A stretch of DNA of 13,687 bases from an uncultured Eubacterium sp. GTDB lineage: Bacteria; Bacillota; Clostridia; Peptostreptococcales; Anaerovoracaceae. The position numbers and the translations under genes were made by a program. The stretch covers positions 1 to 13,687 of the forward strand of contig CANBFZ010000014.1 in the NCBI GenBank assembly GCA_947367725.1. Reading direction: 5' to 3'. Below the pieces are notes generated by a model. That model made no database searches. It saw nothing but the letters and a program-made list of their open reading frames with translations, and was not told the origin of the DNA. Positions 13,558-13,687 of this stretch are shown piece after piece (positions within the stretch are counted from its first letter, which is position 1; each line of letters begins with the position of its first letter).

Positions 13558-13604
13558 GAACATAAAACGGTTCGCATAAAAACGGAGTGAACATAAAACG
13601 GTTC
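13558..13604. promoter_or_regulatory. Tandem GAAC-N8-GTTC sites, candidate enhancer for the next operon
   Basis: GAACATAAAACGGTTC occurs at 13558-13573 and identically at 13589-13604; with flanking bases the direct repeat is 18 bp. The spacing is 31 bp, about three helical turns, so both lie on the same DNA face. Centres are about 128 and 97 bp upstream of the start predicted from the sigma-54 promoter at 13669, the standard distance for an enhancer. The same palindrome occurs upstream of kal. Confidence 0.7.
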
Positions 13605-13637
13605 GGATTGATACGGAATATGGATTAGAAATTCATC

Positions 13638-13665
13638 AAACCCATTGGAAACAGTGGGTTTTTTG
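13638..13665 (+). terminator. Intrinsic terminator after the activator gene
   Basis: AAACCCA (13638-13644) pairs with TGGGTTT (13655-13661) around a 10-nt loop and runs straight into TTTTG. It lies between the enhancer sites and the sigma-54 promoter, so read-through from the activator gene would not feed the next operon. Confidence 0.75.
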
Positions 13666-13668
13666 TTT

Positions 13669-13684
13669 TGGCATGACTTTTGCT
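13669..13684 (+). promoter_or_regulatory. Sigma-54 (-24/-12) promoter for an operon beyond the window
   Basis: TGGCATGACTTTTGCT reads as TGGCAT, five bases, TTGCT; the GG and GC elements are 12 bp apart and one base differs from the consensus TGGCAC-N5-TTGCW. Transcription would start near 13694, just past the window, towards the right. Confidence 0.8.
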
Positions 13685-13687
13685 AAT

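Overview
The window looks like a chromosome segment of an anaerobic, amino-acid-fermenting Clostridia (Eubacteriales) bacterium. The evidence is paralogous electron-bifurcating [FeFe]-hydrogenase genes, a lysine-fermentation gene (kal), strong Gram-positive Shine-Dalgarno sites, and secreted FN3/Ig-like proteins with Gram-positive signal peptides. No ribosomal RNA or taxonomic marker is present, so the genus is left open; a lysine fermenter that makes acetate and butyrate is the best guess.

Layout. (1) 1-2236, plus strand: the 3' part of one hydB and a complete hydA (module 1), ending at a strong hairpin. (2) 2420-5696: two divergently transcribed secreted proteins, one with FN3 domains (minus) and one with Ig-like domains and a BamE-like C-terminus (plus), each with a recognisable sigma-A-type promoter. 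(3) 5697-10122: a terminator, then a promoter with a striking nested inverted repeat that contains two GTTAA-N4-TTAAC (Rex-like) palindromes, then a complete hydC-hydB-hydA operon (module 2) and its terminator. (4) 10123-10877: about 750 bp without a convincing gene, dense in hairpins and in CTGACA/TGTCAG units. (5) 10878-13687: kal (3-aminobutyryl-CoA ammonia-lyase, minus strand) divergent from a sigma-54-dependent activator.

The most interesting part is (5). The activator is a fusion: residues 1 to about 345 resemble the lysine-pathway enzyme L-erythro-3,5-diaminohexanoate dehydrogenase (Kdd), followed by an AAA+ sigma-54 activator domain with an intact GAFTGA loop and a C-terminal helix-turn-helix. 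Its Rossmann glycine motif looks eroded, which suggests a former enzyme turned ligand sensor. A near-perfect sigma-54 promoter (TGGCAC-N5-TTGCA) lies in front of kal, and a second (TGGCAT-N5-TTGCT) lies at the right edge of the window, pointing at the next, unseen operon. A 16-bp palindrome GAAC-N8-GTTC occurs next to both promoters: one clear copy plus a degenerate one upstream of the regulator, and two clear copies downstream, with 30-31 bp spacing (about three helical turns). Together these predict a self-contained, metabolite-sensing sigma-54 switch for lysine fermentation.

Metabolically the parts fit. Lysine fermentation yields NADH (Kdd step) and crotonyl-CoA (Kal step), and bifurcating hydrogenases dispose of NADH plus reduced ferredoxin as H2. 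NADH-responsive control of module 2 by Rex would suit this, although the Rex assignment rests only on the operator shape.
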